Shown here: positions 25,899-34,535 of the stretch, in pieces
Layout of the letters: each line of letters opens with the position of its first letter
How positions within the stretch are numbered: position 1 is the first letter of the stretch
DNA from: Holophagaceae bacterium
Lineage (GTDB): Bacteria > Acidobacteriota > Holophagae > Holophagales > Holophagaceae
Reading direction: 5' to 3'
NCBI GenBank assembly: GCA_016710635.1
Contig: JADJVL010000002.1
Coordinates: 1-64,000 of the forward strand
DNA length: 64,000 bases
Notes under the pieces: model-generated
What the model was told of the DNA's origin: nothing
The model's input: the letters and a program-made list of their open reading frames with translations, nothing else
Databases searched by the model: none
Program-made: the position numbers and the translations under genes

Positions 25899-28025
25899 TC
25901 AGAAGGCCATGGCGCAGGTCAGGGAGATACTGCGAGGGGCTCCGAAAAGGATGTTGAAGTCCGAGCCCGCGGTGGCGTGGTAGCGCCTGTCCGTGAGGTT
26001 CTCCACGTTCAGGGCGAGGCGCGCTTTCGGGTGCGCCTGCCAGAACACCGCCAGGTCTGCGCGGGTGAAGCCCGGGAGCCTCACCGCGTTGGTGGTGCTC
26101 GCGAAGACCTCACCCTGGTGCACGAGGCCGAAGCCAAGGGACCAGCCGCGGTCCAAGTCCACCTTGTTCCACCAGGACACCGCGCTGCGAGGGACGAGCG
26201 GCACCTTCGTGCCGACGGGCACCGGCGCGGCGGTGGCGCTGCCGCCGGTGGCCTTCATGACCCGGGCGTTCAGGTTGGCGTAGCCCGCGTAGACCTGCCA
26301 ACGGGGCAGGAGCTGGCCCTGGATGCCCAGTTCCAGTCCCTCGGTGCGCTGCAGGCCCGAGAGCACGAGCTTGGTCGGGTCGTTGGGATCCTTGCTCTTC
26401 ACGTCGGCGCGGTCCAGGCGGAAGGCCGCCGCCGACACGGCGAAGCCGGCGCCCAGGTCCCACTTGCCTCCCAGCTCCCAGTTCAGACCCTTCTCGGGCT
26501 TCAGGTCGGCATTGGCGGCCGAGAGGGAAAGGGTCTCGCTGCTGGGCAGAAAAGCGTAGCTCCAGCTCAAGTAGTAGGAGGATGCCGCGTTGGGCTGGAA
26601 TACGAGGCCCGCCCGGGGCGAGAGCACGCTGTCCGTGCGGCCCAGGTCCACGTTGGCGGAATTGCGGTCGTCCAGCGTGACCTTGAAGCGGTCCTGGCGG
26701 AGGCCCAGCACCGCCTTCCACTTCGGCGCGAGGGTCACCTGATCCTGGACGTAGAAGGCCAGGATGTCCGCCTTCACCGCGTTGTTCGTGTCCGAGGCCT
26801 TGGAGGCCCAACGGGTGACCGTGGCCCGGGGCGCCGCGGCGTCCACCAAGGTGAACTCAGAACTGCCAAAGTAGCCCGTCTGGCGCAGGCTCTCGCTGCT
26901 CTGCCGGCCCACCTCCCCGCCTCCGAGGAGGTGATGCTCCATCCCGCCCAGCTTCACCTTGGCGTCGAGGTCCGTCTGGAAGAAGAGGTTGTCCCGGTCG
27001 TTGACGGTGTTGTAGGCGGTGATGCGCAGCTTTCCAGTGGCAGGGTCCACCACCGAGCCCGGCTGCACGTTTTGCCGAAAGGTGGCGTAGCGCGTGGCCC
27101 GCAGGGTGCTCCGCAGAGTGAGGCCTTCCCCCAAGCCCTGCTCGAGGCGCGCCGAGAACGCGTCCACCTTCGCCCGGCCGGGGCTCTGGGCCGCGTTGCC
27201 GAAGAAGGTGGCGGCATCAGTCTCGTAGGGCCGACCCTTGAGGGCGGGAATGCCGCGGTCCACGGTGCGGCGGTCTTCGAAGTGCTCGAAGCCCACCAGG
27301 ATCCAGGTGTCCTTGCCCGGGGCGAAGTCGAAGACGGGATTGACGCCGCTGCGCTGGAGGGTGAAGCCGTCCCGGAAGCTCCTGGAATCCTCTCCCACGG
27401 CGTTCACTCGAAGGCCGAAACCCGCGAAGCGCTCGCTGGCGTCGAGGCTGGCCCGCTTCAGGCCATAGCTACCGCCCTTCAACTCCCCGGAAAGGAGCTG
27501 ATCCTCCAGGGGCCGCTTGGTCACGCGGTTCACCACGCCGCCGGCACCGCCGCGGCCGAAGGTCATGCCGCTGGCCCCTTTCAGCACCTCGATGCGCTCG
27601 GAGTTGTAGGGGTCGCGGAAGTAGAGGGCATCGTCCCGAACACCGTCCACGAAGAAGTCCGACGAAGTGCTGATGCCTCGCAGCACCGGCTGGTCACGGG
27701 CCCCCTCCCCGGGGTTCACAGAGGCGCCTGGCACGTAGCGCAGGGCCTCGGCCATGCTCCTCATGCCCTGGTCCTTCACCAGGGCCTCGGGCACCACCTG
27801 CACGGACTGGGGCACGTCCCGCAGGGGCGTGTCGGTCTTGGTCGCGGTTGCCGAGCGTGTGGGGCGGTAGCCCTTGACGGGACCGTCGGCGCGTTCGCGG
27901 CGGCGCGTCTTCTTGACCTTCACCTCCTGGAGGGTGGTTTCGCGAGGATCAGGCTTCGGGGCGTCCTGGGCGAAGATGGGCAAGGCAAGCAGGCCGAAGG
28001 CCAGGGGAGTGAGGCGGCCGGTCAT
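25899..28025 (-). CDS. TonB-dependent siderophore receptor
   Basis: 708 residues. A signal peptide (FGLLALPIFAQ) is followed by a TonB-box-like ETTLQEVKVKK, a plug domain (DTPLRDVPQSVQVVPEALV, FVDGVRDDALYFRDPYNSER, GRGGAGGVVNRVTKRP) and a 22-strand-type barrel ending in ISLTCAMAF with the terminal Phe that marks outer membrane proteins. The plug sequence is the FhuA/FpvA siderophore class. It imports a ferric siderophore of unknown identity. It follows tonB by 11 bases. Confidence 0.9.
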   Translation of the reverse strand: MTGRLTPLAFGLLALPIFAQDAPKPDPRETTLQEVKVKKTRRRERADGPVKGYRPTRSATATKTDTPLRDVPQSVQVVPEALVKDQGMRSMAEALRYVPGASVNPGEGARDQPVLRGISTSSDFFVDGVRDDALYFRDPYNSERIEVLKGASGMTFGRGGAGGVVNRVTKRPLEDQLLSGELKGGSYGLKRASLDASERFAGFGLRVNAVGEDSRSFRDGFTLQRSGVNPVFDFAPGKDTWILVGFEHFEDRRTVDRGIPALKGRPYETDAATFFGNAAQSPGRAKVDAFSARLEQGLGEGLTLRSTLRATRYATFRQNVQPGSVVDPATGKLRITAYNTVNDRDNLFFQTDLDAKVKLGGMEHHLLGGGEVGRQSSESLRQTGYFGSSEFTLVDAAAPRATVTRWASKASDTNNAVKADILAFYVQDQVTLAPKWKAVLGLRQDRFKVTLDDRNSANVDLGRTDSVLSPRAGLVFQPNAASSYYLSWSYAFLPSSETLSLSAANADLKPEKGLNWELGGKWDLGAGFAVSAAAFRLDRADVKSKDPNDPTKLVLSGLQRTEGLELGIQGQLLPRWQVYAGYANLNARVMKATGGSATAAPVPVGTKVPLVPRSAVSWWNKVDLDRGWSLGFGLVHQGEVFASTTNAVRLPGFTRADLAVFWQAHPKARLALNVENLTDRRYHATAGSDFNILFGAPRSISLTCAMAF

Positions 28026-28036
28026 GGAAAGTCCTT

Positions 28037-28852
28037 TCAGGCGTCGAGGTGGAAGGTGATGGGCACGATCACCCAGGCGGCGACGGATTCTGTGCCGCGG
28101 CGGGCGGCCTGGAAACGCCAGCGCCGCACAGCGGCCTGGGCGGCTGCGTCGAGGCGGGCGAAGCCGCTGGTCTGTTTGAGTTCAACCTGGTCAGCGCGGC
28201 CTTCAGGGCTGACCAGGACTCGCAGAAGGACGCGTCCTTCCTCGCCCAGGCGTTGGGAGAGGGCCGGGTATTCGGGCTCGGGGTTCTGCAGGTAGGCTGC
28301 GTCGAAGCGGGGAGCCTGCACAGCGGCACCTTGGCCGCCGGGGATTCCGCCTGCCATACCTCCGGGAGCCCCGTTCACCACGCCGCCCAGGACACCGCCA
28401 GGCGTACCGCCTGGAACGCCGCCGGCCACGCCCCCAGTGTACGGGCTCACCGCCGACGGGACCTGCATGGCCTGGGTCTCAGCCTGGGGGAGTGACGGCG
28501 TCGGGACGACGGGGGACTCGGCCGGTACCTGGGCGGACGCGGCGGATCCCGCCGGAGGCGGCGGCAGGGGCGTGGCTGGGGCATCGAAAGCCTCCAGGCT
28601 CACGGCAACCGTCCTTCGGGGCGCCACAATCGCTGGGGCCGAAGTGGCCAGTCCCAGGCCCACCACGGCCAGCCCACCGTAGAGAGCCAGGGAGACGGAC
28701 AGCGCACTGGCCCGGGAGACCGGCGCGACACGCCCGAGGCTGGGCGGCGCCCCGAGGGCGGCCGACCTATGGGTATATGTTTGTGGCGCGATCGGCGCCG
28801 CAGCTTCGACCCAGGGGGCCGTGGGAGCGAGGATCGAGAGGGACGGGCTCAT
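28037..28852 (-). CDS. tonB: TonB-family energy transducer
   Basis: 271 residues. A cytoplasmic N-terminus precedes one TM helix (ALSVSLALYGGLAVVGLGLA), a proline-rich spacer, an unusual Gly-Val-Pro repeat (GGVPGGTPGGVLGGVVNG) and a C-terminal TonB domain (PEYPALSQRLGEEGRVLLRV ... AVRRWRFQAARRG). It passes proton-motive energy to the receptor encoded next. ExbB and ExbD are not in the window. The Gly-repeat replaces the usual Pro-Lys spacer. Start follows a Fur-box-like site. Confidence 0.85.
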   Translation of the reverse strand: MSPSLSILAPTAPWVEAAAPIAPQTYTHRSAALGAPPSLGRVAPVSRASALSVSLALYGGLAVVGLGLATSAPAIVAPRRTVAVSLEAFDAPATPLPPPPAGSAASAQVPAESPVVPTPSLPQAETQAMQVPSAVSPYTGGVAGGVPGGTPGGVLGGVVNGAPGGMAGGIPGGQGAAVQAPRFDAAYLQNPEPEYPALSQRLGEEGRVLLRVLVSPEGRADQVELKQTSGFARLDAAAQAAVRRWRFQAARRGTESVAAWVIVPITFHLDA

Positions 28853-28870
28853 GGCTCTAGAGTACGAGGC

Positions 28871-28885
28871 TGAGACTCAGTATCA
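28871..28885 (-). promoter_or_regulatory. Fur-box-like operator for the tonB operon
   Basis: The minus strand reads TGATACTGAGTCTCA, a 7-1-7 inverted repeat (6 of 7 pairs) matching 12 of 15 positions of the Fur consensus TGATAATGATTATCA. It lies 19 bases upstream of the tonB start, next to AT-rich promoter-like sequence (TTTTTTATTGAT). Iron-dependent repression of the tonB-receptor-PepSY operon is the natural reading. Confidence 0.6.
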
Positions 28886-29064
28886 ATAAAAAATTACTCG
28901 AACCCGTCCAGACCTCGCTTGGTCGTGACCAGCGTCACTCACACAGGGCATTTGGCTTCTTGATTAGGACTCTCTCTCGGAAGACCCGAGAGGAAGTAGA
29001 CAGAGTGTTGTCCTGACGACACGCAGGCCGGGGACTCCGTTCATCTTGGGATGCACCAATCGGA

Positions 29065-29364
29065 TCACTTGGAACGAGACCCTTTGGATCCGATTTCTCG
29101 TCCCTTCCTAGGGGTGCTGGGGGCTGAAATCTTGTGCTCCAGCGCCTGCATGACCTGCAGGAAGGGGGTTCCCAAGGCCTCGCACCAGGCGTGAACCTCG
29201 ATCACATCGAGTCGCCGCTCACGGCGTTCACATTTGCTGACGGAGGATTGGGTGATGTGAAGAGCTTCGGCCAGCGCGATCTGGGAAACGCCCTTCTCAA
29301 GACGGAGTGCGACCAGCAGGTCCACAAGGATCTGGTAGCGCTGGGAGTAGATCGACTTTTCCAT
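29065..29364 (-). CDS. XRE-family HTH regulator
   Basis: 99 residues. Residues 10-60 form the Cro/C1-type helix-turn-helix: LRLEKGVSQIALAEALHITQ followed by SSVSKCERRERRLD. The basic C-terminal tail (PRKGREIGSKGSRSK) may aid DNA contact. It is divergent from the zinc-ribbon membrane protein, with an inverted repeat between them, so it may regulate itself and that gene. Confidence 0.85.
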   Translation of the reverse strand: MEKSIYSQRYQILVDLLVALRLEKGVSQIALAEALHITQSSVSKCERRERRLDVIEVHAWCEALGTPFLQVMQALEHKISAPSTPRKGREIGSKGSRSK

Positions 29365-29402
29365 CTCGGGGGTCCGCAGAGCAGACCGTAAAACCCGAAT
29401 TG

Positions 29403-29425
29403 GAATAGTCCCAATGAGACTATTC
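29403..29425. promoter_or_regulatory. Palindromic operator candidate in divergent promoter
   Basis: GAATAGTC and GACTATTC are perfect 8-base arms around CCAATGA. The site is 39 bases upstream of the XRE start and upstream of the divergent membrane gene. Size and symmetry suit a dimeric Cro/C1-type repressor. A further half-site-like TAGACT follows at about 29431. Confidence 0.5.
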
Positions 29426-29572
29426 TATCATAGACTAAAAACCTCTTGGAGGCCCTCATGCGCTGCTTTCCGCACTCCATCCTTGTGCGCGGCATGGTGG
29501 CGACAAGCCTCGAGGCCGGCGAACGCTTCGATTTCAGGATCCAGAAATAGCTACCGCCGATCGGAGGTGCAC

Positions 29573-30802
29573 ATGCGTTGGGTGCGATGGGCTCTGTTGG
29601 TCCTTTGGGTCTTCGGTACCGCGATCCTGGTGGCTGCCCCGGACAAGGCCGCGCAGAAGGAATGGAAGGGCCGGATCGGAACCTCCTACCATGCGTACCC
29701 GGGCATCCCCTCCAACTTCCGTCCCATGGTCAGGCCTGATCGAGGAATGCCGGCCACCAAGCGGATTGAGGACCGGATCGATCTCGTCGGCGTCGATGAG
29801 GGACAGTTCTCGGGCAGTCTGGGCCCCCTGCTGGAATTCAGGTCGGAGCCCTCGAAATCGAACGTGTCCCTTTACGCATCCGACTTGAAGTCCATCCTCG
29901 AATCGGGGGAGGTGCTGGACCACGTACCAGGCTCCGCGGATCCGAAACCGGAGTCCCTGAAGTTCCTTGAGGCAGAGGCGGCTCGCCAGAAGACGTTCAA
30001 GCGGTTCCTGATCACGCTCGGTGTAGCGGTGGTCCTGGGCCTGGGATTGCTGTTTTTCCTCCTTTCCCGCATCGGTCGCCGCAGCTCCAAGAACCCCGTC
30101 CCGGAAAAACCGGCGCCACATCCTGTTCTTCGATCCTGGTTGTGCGCGAGCTGCGGGTGGCTGGGATTCGAGGGAAGGAACGGCAATCCCTACGACGTCG
30201 GTGTAGGAATCGGCACCGCCGCGGCGGGTGCAGGTGCGGCCGGCGTCGTGGCAGGCGGGGCAGGGCTGGCCGGTGGGGTCGTCATCCTTCTGGTGGGCGC
30301 GGCGGTCTTCGTGGTTGGCATCCCCCTCATCCTCCTGTTCGGGGTTGGGCTTGTTGTCATGGCCCTTGGCGTCGTGATCATGCTGGTGGGCGGGATCATG
30401 AGCCTGGTCGGTGGCACGGCCGCCGGTGCGGGCGCCACCATCGCGGCCAGCGGTGCCGGTGCCGGGGCGGGATTCTACGCCAAAGGGCAGGCACTCGCCC
30501 AGCAGGCCCTCCCGTGCCCTGTGTGCAAACAGGCCCTCATCCCTTGTGCCGGCCCCATGGGCAAGCAGTTCATTGCGGCCCATCCCGATGTGTTGACGCC
30601 GCTCCGCCCTGCGATCCAGGGCTGGCTGGAGTACGTCAAAGGCTATGAAGGCAAGACCGGAACCGTGATCCCTCGGGAACCGTGGCCGGGCGCGGCTGAG
30701 ATCCCGGCCTTGTCGATTGAAGAGCCTCAAACCCTGGAGGTCCAGGACTCCGGCCGTTCTGCAATTCCAGGAGTCGATCAGGACTCCCTCCAGAAAGTCT
30801 GA
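29573..30802 (+). CDS. Membrane protein with zinc-ribbon halves around a Gly-rich hydrophobic core
   Basis: 409 residues from ATG behind GGAGGTG. An N-terminal TM (WALLVLWVFGTAILVAA) leads to an extracytoplasmic region, a second TM (RFLITLGVAVVLGLGLLFFL), then SWLCASCGW, a long Gly/Ala/Val-rich hydrophobic block (VILLVGAAVFVVGIPLILLF and similar) and LPCPVCKQALIPC. The two Cys pairs look like halves of one zinc ribbon separated by about 120 residues of membrane sequence. No family recognised. It lies divergent to the XRE regulator and upstream of a secreted protein. Confidence 0.65.
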   Translation: MRWVRWALLVLWVFGTAILVAAPDKAAQKEWKGRIGTSYHAYPGIPSNFRPMVRPDRGMPATKRIEDRIDLVGVDEGQFSGSLGPLLEFRSEPSKSNVSLYASDLKSILESGEVLDHVPGSADPKPESLKFLEAEAARQKTFKRFLITLGVAVVLGLGLLFFLLSRIGRRSSKNPVPEKPAPHPVLRSWLCASCGWLGFEGRNGNPYDVGVGIGTAAAGAGAAGVVAGGAGLAGGVVILLVGAAVFVVGIPLILLFGVGLVVMALGVVIMLVGGIMSLVGGTAAGAGATIAASGAGAGAGFYAKGQALAQQALPCPVCKQALIPCAGPMGKQFIAAHPDVLTPLRPAIQGWLEYVKGYEGKTGTVIPREPWPGAAEIPALSIEEPQTLEVQDSGRSAIPGVDQDSLQKV

Positions 30803-30886
30803 ACTCGGACTGCCTCCGTCAGCCCTCCTTCGCCTGCGAACCCTCACTTCCAACCCCTGCGGCCGATCCGAATCAAGGAGCCCACC

Positions 30887-31771
30887 ATGAAATTCAGACC
30901 TGCAACGCTTGCCTTCGTCTTCGCGTGCCTTCCGGCGCTCGCGCAAGCTACGACGATCTCCCTGCCGCCGGAGGCGGTGCTCATCAAGATCAACCGGGGA
31001 CGTGAGACCTTCAGGTTGAAGGAGGTCGCCAAGGCCCAGGGTCCGGCCCAGTACGGGTTGACCAAGCTGGAGCGCCAGGCCAAGACCATTGCCTTGACCC
31101 TGCAGGATCGACCGCTTGAGGTGGCCCAGCAGCAGCTCAGGGACAACGGCGTGATCCTCCTGCGCTACCTCATCCCCATGAAGGACCTTGGGACCTACTT
31201 CGAATTCGACGAGAAGAAGATCTGGCACGTCGCGCCGCAGATGCGGGCGGACTTCTTCGTGGAGGTCAACGCCGGCGGAGCCCGCGGCGGCGATCAGTTG
31301 AACGCCGAGGGCACGCCCGTGGGCTACTTCTGGGCCTACCAGCATTCGCGCACCCTTCGCGGCGTCAAATCAGGGCTGGGCGACTTCCTCAAGAAACTCT
31401 CCAACGAGCCGGCCTTCACGCCTCTCGACTACGAGTTCGAGATGCGGAAGTACTGGACCTACGGCGACCCCGAGGAACTGGTGGTGGTGGACGTGCTGCT
31501 CACGCTCCTGCCCATGGGCGCCACCACCATGGTGGAAAGCGTCCAGGCCGGCGTGGTGGGTCTCGTGGATGAATCCTTCCTGCCCTACACGAAGGCCGCG
31601 AAATTCGTCCTTCCCACGAACCTGGGCACCATCGTCTCGGATCCCCGTGCGAACTTGGCCGACATCGGCCAGGTGCTCGCCCTGAAGAGCAAGGAGTTCT
31701 CCTCCAAGAAACTGCTGGAGAAGCAGATCCAGGCTTCCCTGAAGGAAGTCTTCGGTAGCTTCATAAAATGA
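30887..31771 (+). CDS. Secreted protein of unknown function
   Basis: 294 residues with a clean signal peptide (LAFVFACLPALAQA). The mature protein is mixed alpha/beta with no recognised motif; it contains VILLRYLIPMKDLGTYFEFD and a central LVVVDVLLTLLPMGATTMVE. There are no Cys residues in the mature part, so it likely works folded in the periplasm or outside. It follows the zinc-ribbon membrane gene by 84 bases and ends before a strong bidirectional terminator, so the two may form one unit. Confidence 0.7.
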   Translation: MKFRPATLAFVFACLPALAQATTISLPPEAVLIKINRGRETFRLKEVAKAQGPAQYGLTKLERQAKTIALTLQDRPLEVAQQQLRDNGVILLRYLIPMKDLGTYFEFDEKKIWHVAPQMRADFFVEVNAGGARGGDQLNAEGTPVGYFWAYQHSRTLRGVKSGLGDFLKKLSNEPAFTPLDYEFEMRKYWTYGDPEELVVVDVLLTLLPMGATTMVESVQAGVVGLVDESFLPYTKAAKFVLPTNLGTIVSDPRANLADIGQVLALKSKEFSSKKLLEKQIQASLKEVFGSFIK

Positions 31772-31861
31772 CCCGGCCCTTGTGTTGGCCAATCTCAGGG
31801 CCGACTACTGATTAACATCTTGCTTATCATCAAGTAGGGATGAAACAGCCAATAACGAGAG

Positions 31862-31888
31862 AAAAGGCCCCCGTTCCGGGGGCCTTTT
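31862..31888. terminator. Bidirectional rho-independent terminator
   Basis: AAAAGGCCCCC and GGGGGCCTTTT form an 11-base-pair stem with a GTTCC loop, with A-run and T-run on the two sides. It separates the secreted protein gene from the convergent outer membrane gene and can stop both transcripts. Confidence 0.85.
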
Positions 31889-31913
31889 CCGTCCTGCGAC
31901 CGCGCGCCGGGGA

Positions 31914-32504
31914 TCAGAACCGGTAGCTGGCGGCGAGCTGCACGGCGGCGGCGTTCACCTGGCCGCCGCCGGCATTCTCGAACTTGCTGGCCGTGTAGCG
32001 GGCTTCCACGCCGAAATTGCGGTTCAGGTTGAAGCCCACGCCCGCGGCGCCGCCCACCTTGTTGGCGGTGCGGGAGGAGGAGCCACTGAGGGTCTGGTTC
32101 CCAACCTTGTAGGTGTAGTCATAGTCGAAGTTCCAGCGGTTCCAGGAGATTCCGCCGGTGATGTAGAACCCGCTGTCCTTCCCTTCGAAGAAATAGAGGT
32201 AGTCAGCCCCGGCGGAGAGATTGTCGAGCTTGGCCTTGCCACTGGCCGAGGCGGCCACGGAGTAGTCCGGGAAGGCCTTGTTCTCCGGGTAGACGACATA
32301 GTCGATACGGGGCCGGAGCACGCTGCCGCCGCCGAGATCAAAGGTCATGTGGACCCCTCCGCCGGCGCCGGCCTTGCTGTCCGCCGCGTCCTTGAGGTCC
32401 GCCGAAGGCAGGTTGGCGTGCACCTGAACGCCGAAACGAACGTCCTGGGCGGCCAGCGGCGCGGCGATCACGAGCAATGCAAGGAGGTTGCGGGACAGGG
32501 TCAT
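31914..32504 (-). CDS. Small outer membrane beta-barrel protein
   Basis: 196 residues from ATG 32504, with TGGAGG just upstream; the longer upstream frame is shadow. A signal peptide (LLALLVIAAPLAAQ) precedes amphipathic strands such as VLRPRIDYVVYPENK, GADYLYFFEGKDSGFYITGG and FGVEARYTASKF, ending AASYRF with terminal Phe. This is the OmpW/OmpA-like eight-strand porin-type barrel class. Role not defined. Confidence 0.82.
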   Translation of the reverse strand: MTLSRNLLALLVIAAPLAAQDVRFGVQVHANLPSADLKDAADSKAGAGGGVHMTFDLGGGSVLRPRIDYVVYPENKAFPDYSVAASASGKAKLDNLSAGADYLYFFEGKDSGFYITGGISWNRWNFDYDYTYKVGNQTLSGSSSRTANKVGGAAGVGFNLNRNFGVEARYTASKFENAGGGQVNAAAVQLAASYRF

Positions 32505-32578
32505 GAATCCTCCAGAGTCTGAACAAGGAATATGGGCGGCATCCATCCCGGCATCAACCGGCTTTTTCCGGAAATGAA

Positions 32579-32603
32579 AAAAGCGCCCCCGAGGGGCGCT
32601 TTT
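32579..32603. terminator. Rho-independent terminator after rplS
   Basis: AAAAGCGCCCC and GGGGCGCTTTT pair over an 11-base stem with a CGA loop. It lies 17 bases beyond the rplS stop and, on the minus strand, ends in a T-run. It closes the yacG-trmD-rplS transcript before the outer membrane gene. Confidence 0.85.
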
Positions 32604-32619
32604 CCTGGGACGGGATGTC

Positions 32620-32982
32620 TTACTTCGCGGCTTCGTAGACGCGGCGTTCCTTGAGGCGACCAGCCTTGCCCAGCTTCTCCCGAAGGAAGTACAGCTTGGC
32701 GCGGCGGACCTTGCCGTGTCGGATGACTTCGATCTTGTCAACGGAGGGGCTGTTGAGGGGGAAGATGCGCTCGACGCCCACGCCCTCGCTGACCTTGCGG
32801 ACGGTGAAGGAGGTGCGCATGCCGCCGCCCTTGATGCCGATGATGATGCCCTGGAAGATCTGGATGCGCTCCTTCTCGCCTTCCTTCACCTTCACGTGCA
32901 CCTTCACGGTGTCGCCGGGGGTGATGCGGGGCAGATCGGTGCGAAGCAGGCTGGCTTCGAGCTGGTCGATGATGTGGCTCAT
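32620..32982 (-). CDS. rplS: 50S ribosomal protein L19
   Basis: 120 residues, the usual length for L19. Landmarks are PRITPGDTVKVHVKVKEGEK near the N-terminus, QIFQGIIIGIKGGGMRTSFT, VGVERIFPLNSPSVDKIEV and the C-terminal VRRAKLYFLREKLGKAGRLK. L19 sits at the 30S-50S interface. Downstream of trmD, as in the widespread rpsP-rimM-trmD-rplS order, though rpsP and rimM are not here. Confidence 0.97.
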   Translation of the reverse strand: MSHIIDQLEASLLRTDLPRITPGDTVKVHVKVKEGEKERIQIFQGIIIGIKGGGMRTSFTVRKVSEGVGVERIFPLNSPSVDKIEVIRHGKVRRAKLYFLREKLGKAGRLKERRVYEAAK

Positions 32983-33108
32983 GAATGGCTCCTGGGGCCA
33001 GCGGTCCGACGCGCAGCCTGGAGCATTCCAGGGGGGGACATGGCACGATGAGTTCCCGGATCGGGACTGCCCAGTTTACCGGAATGGCCTTGCTTTCCAA
33101 GGGCAAAA

Positions 33109-33894
33109 TCAGGCCTGGCCCTTCCATCCCTTGGGCCGCCGCTCGTCCCAGCGCTCCGGGTGCTCCACCTGGAAGGCGCACCACTGGGCGTCCCGGTCGA
33201 GTCCCGGCAGGCGGTCCCGCAGGAAGGCCGCCCACAGGTCCGGCCGCGACCTGCGGGTGCGGACCATGGCTTCCCGGAGTCGCCAGAGGCGGACCGCCTC
33301 GTGATTCCCCGAGGTCAGGACCGGCGGGACCTCGAACCCTTCGAATTCCGCAGGCCGGGTGAAGTGGGGGTGGTCGAGAAGCCCCGTCGCGAAGCTGTCG
33401 GCTTCCGCGGAACCCTCGTTGCCCAGCACTCCGGGCAGCCAGCGGGCCACAGCATCGATCAGGCAGAGGGCGGGCAGCTCGCCGCCGGAAAGCACCGCTT
33501 CGCCAACCCGCAGTTCTTCGTCCACATAGAGGTCCACGGCCCGCTGGTCCAGCCCCTCGAAGCGTGTGCAGACGAGGATGAGCTGGGGGAGTCCGGCCAG
33601 CTCGCGGACCTTGGCGTGATCCAGGGGCCGTGCCGCGGGGCTGAAGTGGATGACCCTCGCGTCCTCGACCTTGGGCACGGCGGCCAGGGCATCCCGCAGC
33701 ACCTCCGGCCGCAGCACCATGCCGGGCCCGCCCCCGAAGGGCGGCGCGTCCACGTGGCCGAAGGCGTTGCCCGCGAAGGGCCGGTAGCTGTGGGTGTGCA
33801 GTTCGTGGCCCAGTTCCCGGAAGGCCCGCCCGGTCACCCCCAGCCGCGCGACCTCGAAGAACTCCGGAAGGAGGGTCAGGGCATCGACGCGCAT
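33109..33894 (-). CDS. trmD: tRNA (guanine37-N1)-methyltransferase
   Basis: 261 residues. The SPOUT knot signatures are present: MRVDALTLLPEFFE, PPFGGGPGMVLRPEVL, LVCTRFEGLDQRAVDLYVDE, and VLSGGELPALCLIDAVARWL. It methylates G37 of tRNAs using S-adenosylmethionine to prevent frameshifting. The start overlaps the stop of the ExoD-like gene by one base (TGATG). Confidence 0.97.
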   Translation of the reverse strand: MRVDALTLLPEFFEVARLGVTGRAFRELGHELHTHSYRPFAGNAFGHVDAPPFGGGPGMVLRPEVLRDALAAVPKVEDARVIHFSPAARPLDHAKVRELAGLPQLILVCTRFEGLDQRAVDLYVDEELRVGEAVLSGGELPALCLIDAVARWLPGVLGNEGSAEADSFATGLLDHPHFTRPAEFEGFEVPPVLTSGNHEAVRLWRLREAMVRTRRSRPDLWAAFLRDRLPGLDRDAQWCAFQVEHPERWDERRPKGWKGQA

Positions 33895-34535
33895 CAGGCC
33901 CCCACGAGGTGAAGGATCCATTGGAACAGCCGTGCCGCCATCTGGATGAGCTCCCGGATCGAAAGGGCGAAGTACAGCGTGGTCACCAGCGAGCCGATCA
34001 GGCCGAGCCACATGAGCAGGGCCCACTCCTCCAGCAGGGCCATGCCCAGAAGGACCAGCGCCGCCGCCGGCAGGATGTTGGAGAAGGGCAGCCAGAGGGG
34101 CAGCGCCGCGAGGAGGGCGGTCCAGAACACGATGAAACCCAGCAGGCGGGGATTCACCGGCCGCCGGGGGGCGCGCTTCAGGCGGAGGGGTGCCAGGTAG
34201 CCTTCGACCCGGGCCAGGGTCTCCTTGATCCGCCCGCGCTTCATCTCGAAGGACTGGATGCGCCCCGGAATCCACGGATGGGGCATGCCCAGCATCATCT
34301 GGAAGCCCACCAGCATGGTCCCCAGGGAGATGAAATTGGCCACCCCGGGGATGAAGGTCGCGAGGGCGAGCAGCAGCACCGCGAGGCCGTAGATCTGCTC
34401 CCCCGCCTTGTCCAGCAGCTCGCCGAGGCTGACGGAACCGTCCTGGTCGAGCAGCTCGTCCAGAGCCGTGAAGAGGGGGTTCCGGGTGATCACATCGGCC
34501 AGTGTCGCACCGACCTCACTCGGAATCGGAAGCAT
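33894..34535 (-). CDS. ExoD-family membrane protein
   Basis: 213 residues from ATG 34535; the longer frame upstream reads through yacG in another frame and is rejected. Four hydrophobic segments fit the ExoD family: IYGLAVLLLALATFIPGVAN, FISLGTMLVGFQMMLG, LLGFIVFWTALLAALPLW and LLMWLGLIGSLVTTLYF. ExoD is linked to exopolysaccharide synthesis in rhizobia, but its action is unclear. It overlaps yacG by 20 bases and trmD by one. Confidence 0.82.
   Translation of the reverse strand: MLPIPSEVGATLADVITRNPLFTALDELLDQDGSVSLGELLDKAGEQIYGLAVLLLALATFIPGVANFISLGTMLVGFQMMLGMPHPWIPGRIQSFEMKRGRIKETLARVEGYLAPLRLKRAPRRPVNPRLLGFIVFWTALLAALPLWLPFSNILPAAALVLLGMALLEEWALLMWLGLIGSLVTTLYFALSIRELIQMAARLFQWILHLVGA

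Noticed and set aside
25656..28295. An 879-codon open frame opposite the TonB receptor
   Set aside because: It is antisense to a receptor with clear plug and barrel motifs, and its translation is His/Gly/Ala-rich without domains. GC-rich codon use opens such shadows.
29005..29022. GTGTTGTC/GACGACAC imperfect palindrome as an operator or terminator
   Set aside because: One mismatch, two-base spacer, no T-run and no clear target gene; probably chance.
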